Origin: a bacterium 210820-DFI.6.37
GTDB lineage: Bacteria; Bacillota; Clostridia; Peptostreptococcales; Anaerovoracaceae
Length of the DNA stretch: 64,000 bases
NCBI GenBank assembly: GCA_020558355.1
Contig: JAJCKG010000004.1
Span: forward strand, 62,001 to 126,000
Direction of reading: 5' to 3'
In this document: positions 1 to 9,082 of the stretch, one piece after another
Layout: the number at the start of each line of letters is the position of its first letter
Numbering within the stretch: position 1 is the stretch's first letter
Position numbers and translations under genes: made by a program
Notes under the pieces: generated by a model
What the model saw: the letters and a program-made list of their open reading frames with translations, nothing else
What the model was told of the DNA's origin: nothing
Database searches by the model: none

Positions 1-381
1 CATCAGAATGACCAGGGCCAGCTTTTTATCCGGCCTCTGTTTTTTAAACAAATAGGCCAGAACAGGCGTAAAAACCACTGTAAGCGCGCATAAAAAACCC
101 GAATTGGAAAGGCTGGTATACATAACGCCGAAGGTGGCTCCTATATATACAAATACCAGCGAGACCGCAACGAAAACGCTGTACTTGATCGTACTTTTAT
201 TTACCGTTTTCAGCTTTGGAAACGCGAGGATCAGCGCGATAAGGAAAGCCCCTCCGAAGCGAAAGGCATTCAGAGTAAAGGGCTGTAGATCCGCCAGGCT
301 CACATCCATCAGGTAATAAGAAACGCCCCAGCACAAGGTGACCAGAACCAGCATGCCATCTGCTTTTATCTGTTTTTTCAT
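1..381 (-). CDS. EamA/DMT-family permease, N-terminal part (cut by window edge)
   Basis: Reading the minus strand from ATG at 381 gives an open frame of 127 codons that runs off the left edge. It starts MKKQIKADGMLVLVTLCWG and continues with a Y-Y-L-M-D-V stretch and alternating hydrophobic helices, the pattern of the first half of an EamA (drug/metabolite transporter) inner-membrane permease. About four transmembrane segments are visible. A GGAGAG ribosome site lies just before the ATG, and the gene follows holA by 12 bp, so it is probably the last gene of the comEC-holA transcript. The substrate cannot be told from the sequence. Confidence 0.8.
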   Translation of the reverse strand, partial: MKKQIKADGMLVLVTLCWGVSYYLMDVSLADLQPFTLNAFRFGGAFLIALILAFPKLKTVNKSTIKYSVFVAVSLVFVYIGATFGVMYTSLSNSGFLCALTVVFTPVLAYLFKKQRPDKKLALVILM

Positions 382-393
382 AATCTCTCCAGT

Positions 394-1464
394 TTATATT
401 TCCGCGATAAATAATTCCAACGCCAGAGTCTGATCCAGCAGTCCGGTCTTAATATTTCCATCGATTTCATAAGCTTTCGATAAAATTTTTTTCAGGCCGG
501 ACGAAGAATACTTTTCGGTCACTCCCATGGCTTTTTTGATTCGGAATTCATGGACGCCCAAAGCCTTTTGTATCTGCGAAAGCCCCAGACCCTCATCCCG
601 CATCTCTTTCACTTCCAGAATCAGCTCCAGCTGGGAAGATATCAGCGCGAGGAGCCGATAAACGCCCTCCCCGCTCACCAGCAGATTGTACAGCAGCCGG
701 TACGCTTCATCCTTTCGGTTCCTGCTGATAGCGTCCAGCATAGCAAATACATTGGTTTCCAGATTGCTGGAGATAGTAAGCGCCACATCGGAGGATACGA
801 TTTCATCGCCATCACTGTGAGCAATGATCTTTTTAATGTCATTTTCCAGATTATATAGATTATAGTCGATTTCTTTGTTCCCATAGCCGCTGTCCTGGAT
901 CAGCATATCCACAACAGAACCTCGGCACAGTTTTCCCGAAGCTTTGAAGCGTTTCATAATAAAAGACCGCAGCTGAGCGCCGCTGAGAGGGCCAAAGTCA
1001 TAGACTGTTCCCAGCTTTCCTACGGCTGTCTGAAGCCTGCTCTTTTTTTTATTTTTCGGATCCGGCGCAGACGCCGTTATAATCAGCAGGCAGGTGTCCG
1101 GTATATCTTTAAAATACTCCAAAAGCTCCTTTTCATCGCTTTCAGAAAAACCCTTTAGCTTTTGCCCCAGCGCCGGAGGAAATTCAGGAATGAGAACCAC
1201 CCGCTTTTCCGACAGCATACTGAGCGTTTCGCAGCTTTCCTTTATTTTATCTACAGTAAGGCCTTCCGGCTCCAGTCGGGTAAAGTCCAGACTTACCGTT
1301 GCTTTATTCACATAATGTCCCATCAGCAGATCGGCTGCCCAGTGAACGAGATACTGCTCTTCTCCGCAGAGAAGCACCGGACTGGAAATCGCTCCCGCTT
1401 TCAGATCCTTTCCAATGGTCTGAAACGCGTGTTCTTTTTTTCTCATGCTCTGATATGACGCCAT
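394..1464 (-). CDS. holA: DNA polymerase III, delta subunit
   Basis: The 356-residue protein has the length and layout of bacterial HolA: an N-terminal AAA+-like domain (about residues 25-145) with the typical PVLLCGEEQYLVHW opening, a lid domain, and a C-terminal helical collar region (about 215-356) ending in a helix with LDQTLALELFI. The delta subunit opens the sliding clamp ring as part of the clamp loader. It lies 8 bp after comEC in the same direction, an arrangement common in Firmicutes. The family identification is firm; I see no anomaly. Confidence 0.93.
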   Translation of the reverse strand: MASYQSMRKKEHAFQTIGKDLKAGAISSPVLLCGEEQYLVHWAADLLMGHYVNKATVSLDFTRLEPEGLTVDKIKESCETLSMLSEKRVVLIPEFPPALGQKLKGFSESDEKELLEYFKDIPDTCLLIITASAPDPKNKKKSRLQTAVGKLGTVYDFGPLSGAQLRSFIMKRFKASGKLCRGSVVDMLIQDSGYGNKEIDYNLYNLENDIKKIIAHSDGDEIVSSDVALTISSNLETNVFAMLDAISRNRKDEAYRLLYNLLVSGEGVYRLLALISSQLELILEVKEMRDEGLGLSQIQKALGVHEFRIKKAMGVTEKYSSSGLKKILSKAYEIDGNIKTGLLDQTLALELFIAEI

Positions 1465-1472
1465 ATAAACCT

Positions 1473-3782
1473 CTATTCAATCATTTTTTGTACCGAAATA
1501 CGCTTTTGCCCCCTTCTGCCGCTGGGCTTCAGGCGGATTCCAACAGCGCCGGAGGTATCGTTCCGTACAATCATTATACCTTTTTGCCCGCATTTTTCAA
1601 TAACCGCCTCAGAAGGATGACCAAAATTATTTTTACCCACCTGGAAAACCGCAAGGGCCGGATCTACCGCTTCAAGGAATTCCTCAGAGGAACTGTATTT
1701 GCTGCCGTGATGGGCGACCTTCAAAATATGACTCCGCAGCTTTTCCCCGCTTTCTTCAACCAGCTCTCCTTCTCCCTGGGCGTCGATATCTCCTGTTATG
1801 AGAACGGACATTCCCTGATACTCCAGTTTCATAATCAGACTTGACGCGTTTTCATCTTCTTCCTCTTCTATCATACGCTCATATTCCTCTGGGGACCGTC
1901 TTTCCGGCGCCAGGATCTCCAGCTTTACATCCTTATCCAGCCACACAGTCTGCCCTTTATAAAGGAAAAAAAGCTCCGTCCCTGTCTCTTTTCTTATTTG
2001 CTTTTCTATCACCCGGTTTGCCTCATAGACCCCGATCCGTTCAATCATCCCCTCCCGCGCCAACGAGCGGATGCCGCCGTAGTGATCTTCATGAAGATGG
2101 GTCACAAAAGCGGCGTCGATTTTTTTCACTCCGTTTTTCAGCAGATAAGGTTTCAGTATATTTCGCCCCACATCATAGCGGACGCTTCCGCCTCCGTCAA
2201 AGAGATAATTGTGCCCCCGCGGTGTCCGCACGTGAATACAGTCCCCCTGCCCTACATCTACAAAGACAACCGCCGCTTTGGAGAAGCCCTGGTCTGTCAA
2301 AGGCGCAAGGCATAGTCCGGCCGCTACAAGAGCCGCCGCCCCGCCCCAAAAAAGCGTTCGCTTCTTTCTCATAAGAAGGATACGGCCCTTTTCTGAAGCA
2401 CACCAGAATAGCAGTCCGTAATATCCCGCCAGCAGCCATATCGGAGGGCTTACCGCGTCAAAGGAAGCGCTTCCGCCCGCGTAAAAAAGCTGGTTAATCC
2501 GGATCAGAAGCTCACAGCCCAGCCGGGTCAGCTCCGCGCCCGCCTCAAAAAGCGGATCGGAAACAAAGGATAAAGGAATCAGGCTGATACCGGCCGGAAG
2601 CAGCAGACCCGCCAGAAAAATCACAGGAAGGTTGGCAAAAAAGGCTCCCAGAGAAATATAGTTGAACATATAGGCTGTATAGGGGAGCATCCCCGCCTGA
2701 ATCACCAGAGAGGAAAGAAAGATTCCCTGATAAAACCTCCGGACAAAGGGCAGGATCACTCCCAAGGAGGCCACTGCCAGAAAGGACATCTGAAAGCCCG
2801 TGTGAAACAGCTGGAAGGGATTGTCCAGCAGCATAAGAAGAAAGGTGAACCCCGCGGCGGAAAGAAGATCGTATCTCCGGCAAAGGATTACAGAAAGAAG
2901 ATGCAAGGCGATCATTACCGCCGCCCGCACCACCGAAGGAGAAAAGTCCGCCAGCGCTGTATAAAACAGCAGCAAAACCGCAGCGCACACATGAAACAGG
3001 CTTCCCCGCTTTCCTCTCCACAGGAACGCGAAAAAACCGTAGAGGATCCCTATATGAAGACCGCTGACCGCTAAAATATGCGCTGTTCCGTTTTTCTGAA
3101 AAGCTTCATACAGCTCCTGATCCAGAGCGGTTTTATCGCCGAAAAGCATGGCGGTGGTCATGGCTCTGGTATCAGCGTCCATGCAAGTCTCCAGTTTTCT
3201 TTGAAAGTTCCCTCGGATATATGCGGTCAGCTTCAGAAAAGCGGATTCCCTGCCTTCTATCCGCTCTATGGAATCCGCCGTTATGAGCGCCTGTATCCCC
3301 CGGGAGCGAAGGTAGAGACGGTAATCAAAGCATCCCGGATTTCGCCGCCCCGCCGGAAGGGAAACCGTCCCGGAGCAAAGTATATTCCTGCCAGTCAGTT
3401 CTTCCAGTCCGTCTTCCGCGCCGTAATACCGGGTAAGAACCAGGCTGTTTTCTGTTCTGACCATCAGCTTATATCCGGTTTCCTCTCTGCTGATATTTTG
3501 TACCAGTCCCCGGACCTGTACATGTTCTCCTTCCATTTTTACCAGCGGATCCGACTGGGCCTGAAACAGGCACAGATGCAGTCCTCCCGCAAGGAACAGG
3601 CAAAGAAAAAGGCAGCACCTCTTTGCCCAGCTGTCCTGACCTTTTCGCGTCAGGCTCCATAAAAAGCACGCGAGCAGACCGGTCACCGGGACTGCCCAGA
3701 AGCATACTCCTGCCTTTACAAAAAACGCTGCGCCGATACCGCTTCCAAAAGCAGCCGCGGCAAACACCATTGGTCTTCTCAT
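1473..3782 (-). CDS. comEC: ComEC/Rec2 DNA-uptake channel
   Basis: This 769-residue protein has the three-part ComEC layout: an N-terminal DUF4131-type region with membrane segments (1-190), a polytopic 'Competence' membrane domain (about 200-480) containing the family motif AVSGLHIG near residue 239, and a C-terminal metallo-beta-lactamase-fold domain (about 500-769) with the metal motif THLHEDH. ComEC forms the cytoplasmic-membrane channel for single-stranded DNA in natural transformation; the C-terminal domain is thought to be a nuclease. No comEA is adjacent. All metal-binding motifs are intact, so the gene looks functional, but competence of this organism is not shown by this alone. Confidence 0.93.
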   Translation of the reverse strand: MRRPMVFAAAAFGSGIGAAFFVKAGVCFWAVPVTGLLACFLWSLTRKGQDSWAKRCCLFLCLFLAGGLHLCLFQAQSDPLVKMEGEHVQVRGLVQNISREETGYKLMVRTENSLVLTRYYGAEDGLEELTGRNILCSGTVSLPAGRRNPGCFDYRLYLRSRGIQALITADSIERIEGRESAFLKLTAYIRGNFQRKLETCMDADTRAMTTAMLFGDKTALDQELYEAFQKNGTAHILAVSGLHIGILYGFFAFLWRGKRGSLFHVCAAVLLLFYTALADFSPSVVRAAVMIALHLLSVILCRRYDLLSAAGFTFLLMLLDNPFQLFHTGFQMSFLAVASLGVILPFVRRFYQGIFLSSLVIQAGMLPYTAYMFNYISLGAFFANLPVIFLAGLLLPAGISLIPLSFVSDPLFEAGAELTRLGCELLIRINQLFYAGGSASFDAVSPPIWLLAGYYGLLFWCASEKGRILLMRKKRTLFWGGAAALVAAGLCLAPLTDQGFSKAAVVFVDVGQGDCIHVRTPRGHNYLFDGGGSVRYDVGRNILKPYLLKNGVKKIDAAFVTHLHEDHYGGIRSLAREGMIERIGVYEANRVIEKQIRKETGTELFFLYKGQTVWLDKDVKLEILAPERRSPEEYERMIEEEEDENASSLIMKLEYQGMSVLITGDIDAQGEGELVEESGEKLRSHILKVAHHGSKYSSSEEFLEAVDPALAVFQVGKNNFGHPSEAVIEKCGQKGIMIVRNDTSGAVGIRLKPSGRRGQKRISVQKMIE

Positions 3783-3832
3783 TATGATTTCCTCGGGCGG
3801 CTTCTTTCCTGACCCACACTTACAACACCTTT

Positions 3833-3861
3833 ATTATATTCCATATATTGGAATGTTTCAA
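3833..3861 (-). promoter_or_regulatory. Promoter of comEC-holA with a dyad in the spacer
   Basis: On the minus strand TTGAAA (3856-3861) and TATAAT (3833-3838) are separated by 17 bp. The spacer contains a perfect inverted repeat, ATTCCA-TATAT-TGGAAT (3838-3854), that touches the -10 element, a position where a repressor could act. The promoter assignment is from consensus matching; a bound regulator is inference. Confidence 0.6.
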
Positions 3862-3913
3862 CCGTCAATCTGACAAAACCCTTATAATAATCTTAAAGAA
3901 TCCGATAAAGCCT

Positions 3914-3942
3914 TTAACTTTCCGCATTTTCTATGGTATAAT
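3914..3942 (+). promoter_or_regulatory. Promoter of the class A PBP gene
   Basis: TATAAT at 3937-3942 is preceded by TG in the extended -10 position (TGGTATAAT) and by a weak -35 (TTAACT, 3914-3919) at 17 bp. It lies 58 bp upstream of the start codon and diverges from the comEC promoter. Confidence 0.55.
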
Positions 3943-3999
3943 AGACCCTGTTATTAACAGCGGTATTCCCGCAAAAAATGTTAACAGGAGGTTAAGATT

Positions 4000-6960
4000 T
4001 TGGCAGATAAATTCAACAAAAATTCAAGTTCTGACGACATAAACGAATTCTTCGCTGAATTTGATAAAATCGAAGAAAGCGCACCAAAAAGCCCCGACCC
4101 GGCAGAAGGTCCGGACCCTGCAAAAGCCCAGGCTCCCGCCTCTCCCGCGCCAGCCCGCGCGTCCCGGTCCGGACAACAGAGTGCCAGCCCGCGGAAAAGC
4201 AGCTCCTCTGCTTCTTCTGCCTCAAGGAAACCGAAAAAACGCGGAAGAAAGAACAAAAAACCGGTCAGCCGGAAAAAGCGCGTCCTGCAGATCATCGGCC
4301 TCGCAATCCTTGCTCTGGTCCTGATCCTGATTATATATGTAGGCGTACTGATTCTTTCGGCCGATACCCGAAATATCGACGCTGACAATATTTACAGCCG
4401 TCTTTCTCAGCGTTCTACCCTTTATGACGACAGCGGCAAAAAAATTGAAAGCATTTTCTCAGAAGAAGGCAACCGGGCCAATGTAGCGTATGAGGATATT
4501 CCTGAGGACATGATCAACGCCATTGTCGCCATTGAAGATAAAACCTTCTGGGATCACCACGGATTTAACTTTGTCCGTATCATGGGCGCCATCAAAGACA
4601 GTGTCTTTGGCGGAGGACAGATCAGCGGCACCAGTACCCTGACTCAGCAGCTGGCCCGTAATATTTATCTGGCTGATACAAAGAGTCAGCGATCCCTTAA
4701 CCGAAAGGTTCTGGAAGCCTATTATACGGTACTGATCGAAAAGAATCTTACAAAGGAACAGATCGTTGAGGCTTATCTCAATACGGTCTACCTTGGATTT
4801 AACTGCTACGGCGTAGAGGCCGCTTCTCAGGCTTACTTTGGAAAGAGCGTCAAGAAGCTGGATCTTTTAGAGTGTGTTTCTCTGGCTTCTCTGCCGCAGT
4901 CACCTGACGCTTTCGCTTTAGTAAAATCCTATCCTACCGGAACGGTGGATGTGGAGAAAACCAATATTCTGGCAAAATCGGACAGCATCGTCTACGCGTA
5001 CAACGGCGAGCTTTCCAGCGACCGGCGTTCTCTGACTCTTGCCAATATGGTGGATCAGGGCTATATCAGCCAGTCTGACGCGGACGAGGCCAAGGAAAAG
5101 AGTCTGAAAAAGAAAATGAAGGTCACTGCTGATAAGGGCAGCGGATTCTCTTCTTACTTTACCGATTACGCCATCGAACAGATTACAGAAGACATTATGG
5201 AAGAATACGGCTGGTCGGAAGCTGACGCCAAGAAAAAGATCTATACCGGCGGTCTGAAAATCTATACAACGATGAGCAGAAGCGCTCAAAAGACCGCGGA
5301 GAAGGAATTCAGCAACGCCTCTAACTTCCCAAGTGTTGTAAACCTGCGAAAGGACAGTGAAGGCAACGTACTTAATAATAAGACAGGCAAAATCCTGCTC
5401 TACGACTACGATGATTATTTCAACAGTAAGGACCAGTTTGTCCTGTCCAAGAGCGAATTCAAGAAAAACAGCGACGGCAGTCTGACGATTTATGCCGGAA
5501 AGCGTCTGAACCTCTACGATACAACGGTAAACAACGCGTCGGACGTAAGCATAGAATTCAAAACTATGTATCAGCAGACGGATGGTAAATTCTACATCAT
5601 CCGCGGCGGCGCGATTTCCATCCCGCAGGGATACAAAACAAAAGACGCAAAGGGGAACTGTATCGTTTCCGCCCAGTTCTTTGAGGATTATCCTGACTTC
5701 TTCAAGGAGAAAGGCAGCAAGCTGACCATCAGCTCTTCCAATTACAGTCTGCAGCAGAAAGTCATCCAGCCGCAGGGCGCTATGGTGATTATGGATTACA
5801 AAACCGGCGGAATTAAAGCCATGGTAGGCGGAAGAGGAACTTCCGGAAAAATGCTCCAGAACAGAGCGACTGACCCTCGTCAGCCAGGTTCCTCCATCAA
5901 GCCGCTAGCCGTATATTCCTCTGGTCTGCAAAGCTCCTATAACGCTGTGGAAAAGGGCGAAACCATGAATCTCTCCAAGTCAAACGGAGACAGCTGGGGC
6001 AGCTATATCACAGCCGGAAGCGTAATCAATGACGCACCGCTGGTAGTTAACGGACGCACCTGGCCGAAAAACTGGTACTCCGGTTACCGCGGCCACATGA
6101 CACTGCGTACCGCGGTAGAACAGTCTGTAAACGTCTGCGCGGTCAAGGTCTACCAGCAGATGGGACCGGAATTCCCGGTTTCCCAGCTGAAAAAGATGGG
6201 AATCACCACCATTGTGGAAGATGGCGATGTGAATGACTTAAATCCTGCCGCGCTGGCGCTGGGAGGTATGACTAAGGGCATCCAGCCGCTGGAAATGGCC
6301 GCGGCTTACGGTATCTTCCCGAACGCGGGCACTTATACCGAGCCTGTGTCTTATACCAAGATTACCACCAGCAATGATGAAATCATCTTTGACAAAACGC
6401 CGAAGACTGAGGAGGTCCTGGATGAAGGAGTCGCTTATATTATGACCAGCATCCTGCGGAGCGTTGTTACCAACGGCCTAGGAAAAACAGCCTCCTTCAG
6501 CGGTCAGCCTGTAGCCGGAAAGACCGGTACAACGACGGATAATTATGACGCGTGGTTCGTAGGCTTTACACCGCAGTACACCGCGGCGCTGTGGCTGGGA
6601 AACGATGTAAACATCGAACTGAGCGAGGGCTCCGCTTCGGCGGCCCGTCTGTGGAGAAGCATCATGAGTCAGGTTTGCGCGGGACTTCCTTATGGAGAGT
6701 ATCCTGAGCAGCCGGATAATGTACAGAAGATCAATGGTGAATACTATACAGAAGGAACCTATTCCAGGGTTTCCAGACCTACTTCTTCTGGAACGACCCA
6801 GTCCTCTTCCAGCACAAACGCGGAAACAACAAGGCCTCAGGTCCAGGCTCCGTCTACAAGGACCCCTGCGACAACCGCGCCAACCACAAAGGCTCCAACC
6901 ACAAAGGCTCCGACGCAAACGCAGCCGTCCCATGACCATGATAATGACGATGACGACTGA
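4000..6960 (+). CDS. Class A penicillin-binding protein (PBP1A type)
   Basis: The 986-residue bifunctional peptidoglycan synthase starts with TTG at 4000, chosen because AGGAGG (3987-3992) sits 7 bp upstream and no ATG fits. Order: a Pro/Ser/Lys-rich cytoplasmic tail (1-90), one membrane helix (about 95-120), a GT51 glycosyltransferase domain with the EDKTFWDHHG and TLTQQLARN motifs, and a transpeptidase domain with the SSIK active-site tetrad, SVN and KTGTT motifs. A Thr/Pro/Lys-rich low-complexity tail ending in a His/Asp run closes the protein, as in clostridial PBP1a homologues. It polymerises and cross-links peptidoglycan at the outer face of the membrane. It is a single transcription unit between a divergent promoter and a bidirectional terminator. 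Confidence 0.93.
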   Translation: MADKFNKNSSSDDINEFFAEFDKIEESAPKSPDPAEGPDPAKAQAPASPAPARASRSGQQSASPRKSSSSASSASRKPKKRGRKNKKPVSRKKRVLQIIGLAILALVLILIIYVGVLILSADTRNIDADNIYSRLSQRSTLYDDSGKKIESIFSEEGNRANVAYEDIPEDMINAIVAIEDKTFWDHHGFNFVRIMGAIKDSVFGGGQISGTSTLTQQLARNIYLADTKSQRSLNRKVLEAYYTVLIEKNLTKEQIVEAYLNTVYLGFNCYGVEAASQAYFGKSVKKLDLLECVSLASLPQSPDAFALVKSYPTGTVDVEKTNILAKSDSIVYAYNGELSSDRRSLTLANMVDQGYISQSDADEAKEKSLKKKMKVTADKGSGFSSYFTDYAIEQITEDIMEEYGWSEADAKKKIYTGGLKIYTTMSRSAQKTAEKEFSNASNFPSVVNLRKDSEGNVLNNKTGKILLYDYDDYFNSKDQFVLSKSEFKKNSDGSLTIYAGKRLNLYDTTVNNASDVSIEFKTMYQQTDGKFYIIRGGAISIPQGYKTKDAKGNCIVSAQFFEDYPDFFKEKGSKLTISSSNYSLQQKVIQPQGAMVIMDYKTGGIKAMVGGRGTSGKMLQNRATDPRQPGSSIKPLAVYSSGLQSSYNAVEKGETMNLSKSNGDSWGSYITAGSVINDAPLVVNGRTWPKNWYSGYRGHMTLRTAVEQSVNVCAVKVYQQMGPEFPVSQLKKMGITTIVEDGDVNDLNPAALALGGMTKGIQPLEMAAAYGIFPNAGTYTEPVSYTKITTSNDEIIFDKTPKTEEVLDEGVAYIMTSILRSVVTNGLGKTASFSGQPVAGKTGTTTDNYDAWFVGFTPQYTAALWLGNDVNIELSEGSASAARLWRSIMSQVCAGLPYGEYPEQPDNVQKINGEYYTEGTYSRVSRPTSSGTTQSSSSTNAETTRPQVQAPSTRTPATTAPTTKAPTTKAPTQTQPSHDHDNDDDD

Positions 6961-6994
6961 TTTTAAAGCCCATACAAAAAAACAGGCATAAAAC

Positions 6995-7050
6995 AAAGCT
7001 GGCCCCTTCATCCGGATTGCGAGAGAATCCGGAGAAGGAGGCCAGCTTTT
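6995..7050. terminator. Bidirectional terminator between PBP gene and spoVA operon
   Basis: A long stem, AAAGCTGGCC paired with GGCCAGCTTT, encloses further complementary arms (CCTTC/GAAGG and TCCGGAT/ATCCGGA) and ends in T-rich sequence on both strands. It separates two convergent transcription units. Confidence 0.8.
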
Positions 7051-7062
7051 TCCTTTTATCTT

Positions 7063-7416
7063 TTATCGGATTGATTTAGGATTGAACACCAACGCTACAA
7101 GGTAGCCCCAGGCGATGGCAACCGTGATTCCACCGGCCGCGGCCTTGACACCGCCGGTAATGGCGGCAAGCAGGCTCTGCTGCGCGCCTTCCATGCACCC
7201 TTTCGCCAGCGCGTATCCAAAGCCGGGAAGCGGCACTGTGGCGCCGTTTTGAGCCAGCCCTGCGATAGGCTCATAAAGATTCAGCCCCTGCAGAATAGCG
7301 CCGGAAACCACTAACAAGACCAAAACCCGCGGCGCTGTCAGCTTGGTCACATCCATAAGGAGCTGACCAATAACGCAGATAGCGCCGCCTATTAAAAATG
7401 TATATACATACTCCAT
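7063..7416 (-). CDS. spoVAE: Stage V sporulation protein AE (SpoVAEb type)
   Basis: This 117-residue membrane protein has four predicted helices and the small-residue-rich GFGYALAKG segment typical of SpoVAE. With SpoVAC and SpoVAD it belongs to the SpoVA complex in the spore inner membrane, which moves calcium-dipicolinate into the forespore and releases it at germination. It is 2 bp downstream of spoVAD and is the last gene of the trio. The order C-D-E without spoVAA/AB/AF is the reduced spoVA operon usual in Clostridia. Confidence 0.9.
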   Translation of the reverse strand: MEYVYTFLIGGAICVIGQLLMDVTKLTAPRVLVLLVVSGAILQGLNLYEPIAGLAQNGATVPLPGFGYALAKGCMEGAQQSLLAAITGGVKAAAGGITVAIAWGYLVALVFNPKSIR

Positions 7417-7418
7417 AG

Positions 7419-8504
7419 TTAAATACCTCCCTTGTCCGCTTCCAATGCGATGGCATGCGCGATTCCCGGGATCGATTCCCCCTGAAACGGGCTGATGGTA
7501 GAAAGCAGCGCTCCGGTAGACATGATCAATACCCGCTCCAGCTCTCCCCGCTTCATTCTTTTATAAACATAACTGGCAAACACACTTGCTGAACATCCAC
7601 AGCCGCTTCCGCCGCCATGGACATCCTGTCCTTTTTCAAAGATCATCGCTCCACAGTCATCATACCGGTTTTCTACCTCCTTTTGCGGAAGCCCAGCGTC
7701 CACCAGAAGATCCTTCGCGATATCCTTTCCGATATACCCCAGATCCCCCGTCAGAATCAGATCGTAATCCGTAATGCTTTTTCCTGTATCCTCCAGATGA
7801 TTCAGCAGAGTATCTACCGCTGCAGGCGCCATGGCCGCGCCCATATGATTGGCGTCCTTTACGCCCGCGTCAATGATTTTTCCAATGGTACCGCAGGTAA
7901 CCCGCACAGAGGCGGCAACAGCAGCCTTTCCTTCCCCGTCCGTCATGAAAGCGGGAGACGTCTCCTGGCTGCCACAGGACAAGACCATGGCTCCCGCCGC
8001 CGTAGCGGTCCACTGAGCGGAAGGCGGCCTCTGATTCCCGTGCTCCAGAGGCATGCGGAACTGCCGCTCCGCGGTGCAGTAATGGCTGGAGGCTCCGATC
8101 ATCACATTATCACTGTACTGCCCGTCTGTAAGGACCGCTCCCAGCATGAGAGACTCAGTCATTGTAGAACAGGCTCCATACATGCCGAGAAACGGGATAT
8201 GCAGATCTCTCGCCATGAAAGAGGAAGACATCAGCTGATTCAGCAGGTCACCGCTGAGCATAGCTCCGATTTCCTCCTTTGTCTTCCCTGACTTTTGCAG
8301 CGCTTCTGTCATGGCGGTTTTCAGCATCTTGCTTTCTGATTTTTCCCAGGTCTTCTCCCCAAAGGTATCATCCTGCAGCTTTGTATCAAACCACTGTCCC
8401 AGAGGCCCGCTTCCCTCTTTTTTTCCAACCACCGAGGCCGCGCTGAGAATCACAGGCTTTCCCGGAAATAAAACCGTCTGTTTTCCACGTCTGTTTTTTA
8501 TCAT
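7419..8504 (-). CDS. spoVAD: Stage V sporulation protein AD
   Basis: The 361-residue protein has the thiolase-like fold of SpoVAD: a motif region around GMYGACSTM (the thiolase nucleophile region), and a C-terminal HGGGSGCGCSASVF segment. In Bacillus this soluble subunit of the SpoVA channel binds dipicolinic acid. It is slightly longer than the usual 336-340 residues. It starts 11 bp after spoVAC with an AAGGGGGAAG ribosome site and is followed by spoVAE, so co-translation of the three is likely. Confidence 0.93.
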   Translation of the reverse strand: MIKNRRGKQTVLFPGKPVILSAASVVGKKEGSGPLGQWFDTKLQDDTFGEKTWEKSESKMLKTAMTEALQKSGKTKEEIGAMLSGDLLNQLMSSSFMARDLHIPFLGMYGACSTMTESLMLGAVLTDGQYSDNVMIGASSHYCTAERQFRMPLEHGNQRPPSAQWTATAAGAMVLSCGSQETSPAFMTDGEGKAAVAASVRVTCGTIGKIIDAGVKDANHMGAAMAPAAVDTLLNHLEDTGKSITDYDLILTGDLGYIGKDIAKDLLVDAGLPQKEVENRYDDCGAMIFEKGQDVHGGGSGCGCSASVFASYVYKRMKRGELERVLIMSTGALLSTISPFQGESIPGIAHAIALEADKGGI

Positions 8505-8515
8505 AGCTTCCCCCT

Positions 8516-8992
8516 TTAAAATTGTTCGATGATCCAGTAGATCACGCCGATCACCGCGGATACAGAAATGCCGCTGACCAGCACCGGTCCGGCCAGGCTG
8601 AAGAGCTTCGCTCCCACCCCCAGAACAATTCCTTCTTTTTTATATTCGATGGCGGGCGCCACCATGGAATTGGCAAATCCTGTGATAGGAACAATCACAC
8701 CCGCTCCCGCGAATTTCCCAATGGTATCAAAAACACCGAGCCCTGTAAGCAGTTGGGCAAGCATAACAAGGATGATGGTCACATAGCTTCCCGCCGCCTT
8801 TTCATCCATTCCATATCCGGCCAGCGCCTTTTGCAGAAAGAGCGCGCCTACGCAGACGAGCCCACCGATGATAAAGGCTTTCAGGCAGTTTAAAAAATAA
8901 TTGGGTTTTGGAGTAAACTGATTCGCGTACTGCTCATATGCCTTTGCCACCTGCTTCTTCTGCTTTTTTTCCTGTTTATCCTGTTCTGCCAT
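8516..8992 (-). CDS. spoVAC: Stage V sporulation protein AC
   Basis: This 158-residue protein opens with a very basic, charged tail (about 45 residues), followed by four hydrophobic helices with the family's GGLVCVGA and ITGFANSMVAPAIEYKKEG signature. SpoVAC is a mechanosensitive-type channel component of the dipicolinic-acid transporter in the spore inner membrane. It is the first gene of the operon; the strong AAAGGAGGACC ribosome site and the upstream sigma-G-like promoter support this start. Confidence 0.94.
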   Translation of the reverse strand: MAEQDKQEKKQKKQVAKAYEQYANQFTPKPNYFLNCLKAFIIGGLVCVGALFLQKALAGYGMDEKAAGSYVTIILVMLAQLLTGLGVFDTIGKFAGAGVIVPITGFANSMVAPAIEYKKEGIVLGVGAKLFSLAGPVLVSGISVSAVIGVIYWIIEQF

Positions 8993-9018
8993 AAGGTCCT
9001 CCTTTCAGATTTCGTTTT

Positions 9019-9046
9019 TATTATTCCCAATTCAAAAAAAATATGC
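9019..9046 (-). promoter_or_regulatory. Possible sigma-G promoter of the spoVA operon
   Basis: On the minus strand GCATA (9042-9046) and AATAATA (9019-9025) are 16 bp apart, resembling the forespore sigma-G consensus (GNATR and CATNNTA, spacing about 17-18). The spoVA operon is sigma-G-dependent in Bacillus. The match is imperfect, so this is tentative. Confidence 0.4.
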
Positions 9047-9082
9047 CATAATAATATTGCAAAAACAAGAAAGGACGTTTTT

